5,176 nucleotides of DNA from Pseudomonadota bacterium (lineage in GTDB: Bacteria > Bdellovibrionota > Oligoflexia > Oligoflexales > Oligoflexaceae): contig JAKQGS010000298.1 of the NCBI GenBank assembly GCA_029556045.1, positions 1 to 5,176 on the forward strand. The letters are read 5' to 3'. Numbering within the stretch: the stretch's first letter is position 1; every line of letters starts with the position of its first letter. Positions 4,348 through 5,176 of the stretch are shown in pieces. A program made the position numbers and the translations under genes. The notes beneath the pieces were generated by a model. It did not search any database, was not told the origin of the DNA, and saw nothing but the letters and a program-made list of their open reading frames with translations.

Positions 4348-5176
4348 TCACAGCTTGCGCTGCTCGAGGTCGAATAACTCGTCGATCAATTGAGGAAAGA
4401 GGTCCTCAAAGGTATCGCGATCCAGCTGGTTGGAGGCCATCGGTTGCAGCTTTAACTGCAGATCTTCTGAAAGAAAGGGCAGGGCACGATTCAATTGATC
4501 AGCCGTCAGGTTTAACTCCGAAGCGACCATATCGGCGGAAAGGTCACGGTCGTAGTATTTGAGGATCCCGTTGATGCCGCCACTGCCGTCTTTAGCCAGC
4601 AGGCGGGATTCGGCGATGGTGCCGAGAATCGATTCATTGTCTTTTTTCATCTGAGCATCGATTTTGGTCTGTTCCGGATGGAGATTCAGCACGGTTTTAA
4701 CGACATCATCGGTGAACAGGTCTGAGGCGATACTGCGGCTCATGTTATCCCGTAGTTCGTCCTTTGCAGGCTTTAAGCCAGCGCCATGACACCCCAGGCA
4801 GGATACCCCTGCGTCGATACGGCCTTGATCTTCGCGGTTATTGGCGTCGAAAATCACATTGGGGTTGGCTGCTTCAATCAGGTTTCCGTTACGGTCAAAC
4901 AAACCGAATCCCACCAGACCGTTGGGGAGGGAGTACATCACACTGTGGTTGTCGGCCCGGAAGGCGGTGATACGCTGATTATTGCGGCCATTGACATCAC
5001 CGATATTCGGGTTGGGGCCGAAAGGAGACACAAAAATATTGCGGCGATTGTCCCCATCTTGTCGTGCAAAATCATAACTCATCCACACAAAACCATCCTT
5101 GCTTTTGTGCCGTTCCAGCATGCGGTTAAAGATGGATTTTTTCGACCCGCCGGCGCCGATCCCCACCCGCATGACC
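4348..5176 (-). CDS. C-terminal part of a probable extracytoplasmic protein with one c-type heme motif (incomplete at right edge)
   Basis: At least 275 residues are visible. The first Met in the window is encoded at 5172-5170, but the frame stays open to the edge and no ribosome binding site can be seen, so the gene very probably begins outside. Numbering from that Met, a Trp-Met-Ser-Tyr-Asp segment (30-34) and a Ser-Leu-Pro-Asn-Gly-Leu segment (81-86) precede Cys125-Leu-Gly-Cys128-His129, a standard c-type heme attachment site. Met144 or Met174 could be the sixth ligand. The remainder is helical and charged, ending in a Leu/Asp/Glu-rich tail. From memory, the order of a Leu-Pro-Asn-Gly-Leu segment, a CxxCH, an Asp-Glu-Leu/Ile-Arg helix and a helical tail occurs in large heme-containing proteins of Planctomycetes and Myxococcota. 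Attachment of heme c implies export to the periplasm or surface, so a signal peptide should lie beyond the edge. A terminator at 4174-4199 ends the transcript. Role (electron transfer or heme sensing) unknown. Confidence 0.85.
   Translation of the reverse strand, partial: VMRVGIGAGGSKKSIFNRMLERHKSKDGFVWMSYDFARQDGDNRRNIFVSPFGPNPNIGDVNGRNNQRITAFRADNHSVMYSLPNGLVGFGLFDRNGNLIEAANPNVIFDANNREDQGRIDAGVSCLGCHGAGLKPAKDELRDNMSRSIASDLFTDDVVKTVLNLHPEQTKIDAQMKKDNESILGTIAESRLLAKDGSGGINGILKYYDRDLSADMVASELNLTADQLNRALPFLSEDLQLKLQPMASNQLDRDTFEDLFPQLIDELFDLEQRKL

Noticed and set aside
4248..4562. Plus-strand 104-codon frame crossing the inverted-repeat element into the heme-protein gene
   Set aside because: It has a TTG start without a ribosome binding site, half of it is antisense to a better gene, and the rest is repeat-derived sequence.
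1..5176. tRNA, rRNA, CRISPR array, integrase or toxin-antitoxin genes
   Set aside because: I read both strands for regularly spaced repeats, cloverleaf-like sequences and familiar motifs and found none; the only short repeats are those in the element at 4219-4345.

Overview
The window carries six protein-coding regions, two convincing intrinsic terminators and one short repeat-like element. It contains no RNA gene, CRISPR array, prophage or complete insertion sequence that I can recognise. The organism is a Gram-negative-type bacterium of moderate GC. One gene encodes a lipobox lipoprotein, another a c-type heme protein, another an AEC-family permease. The style of small accessory proteins, such as a membrane anchor followed by a Pro/Ala linker and a C-terminal domain, resembles Bdellovibrionota or other former deltaproteobacteria. 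That placement is an impression, not a proof.

Layout from left to right. A short plus-strand gene (16-300, unknown function) ends in a strong rho-independent terminator (312-352). The terminator abuts the 3' end of a minus-strand gene (355-1281). That gene encodes a single-pass membrane protein with a long Pro/Ala-rich periplasmic linker and an unrecognised C-terminal domain. Upstream on the same strand lies a CAP/SCP-domain lipoprotein (1415-2125). A compact divergent intergenic region (2126-2300) separates it from a plus-strand AEC-family transporter (2301-3233). The transporter overlaps tail-to-tail by 14 bp with a minus-strand alpha/beta hydrolase (3220-4101). The hydrolase has its own good promoter and ribosome binding site. 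Just upstream of that promoter is a minus-strand terminator (4174-4199). It closes the transcript of the last gene (4348 to the right edge, incomplete), the C-terminal part of a probable extracytoplasmic protein with one c-type heme motif.

The most unusual structure is a segment of about 127 bp (4219-4345) bounded by 21-bp imperfect inverted repeats (18 of 21 paired). It sits between the heme-protein stop codon and that gene's terminator. Its ends read CTAG, with TA dinucleotides placed as expected for a short non-autonomous IS630/mariner-type insertion (MITE). Removing it would put the terminator about 22 nt after the stop codon, a normal spacing. It also carries two 11-bp direct repeats and could fold into a long hairpin RNA.

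The genes do not form an obvious pathway. Orientation changes and separate promoters indicate mostly single-gene transcription units, apart from a possible minus-strand pair (2125 to 355). I see no multi-gene novel system. The claims most worth testing are the inverted-repeat element and the heme protein that runs off the edge.
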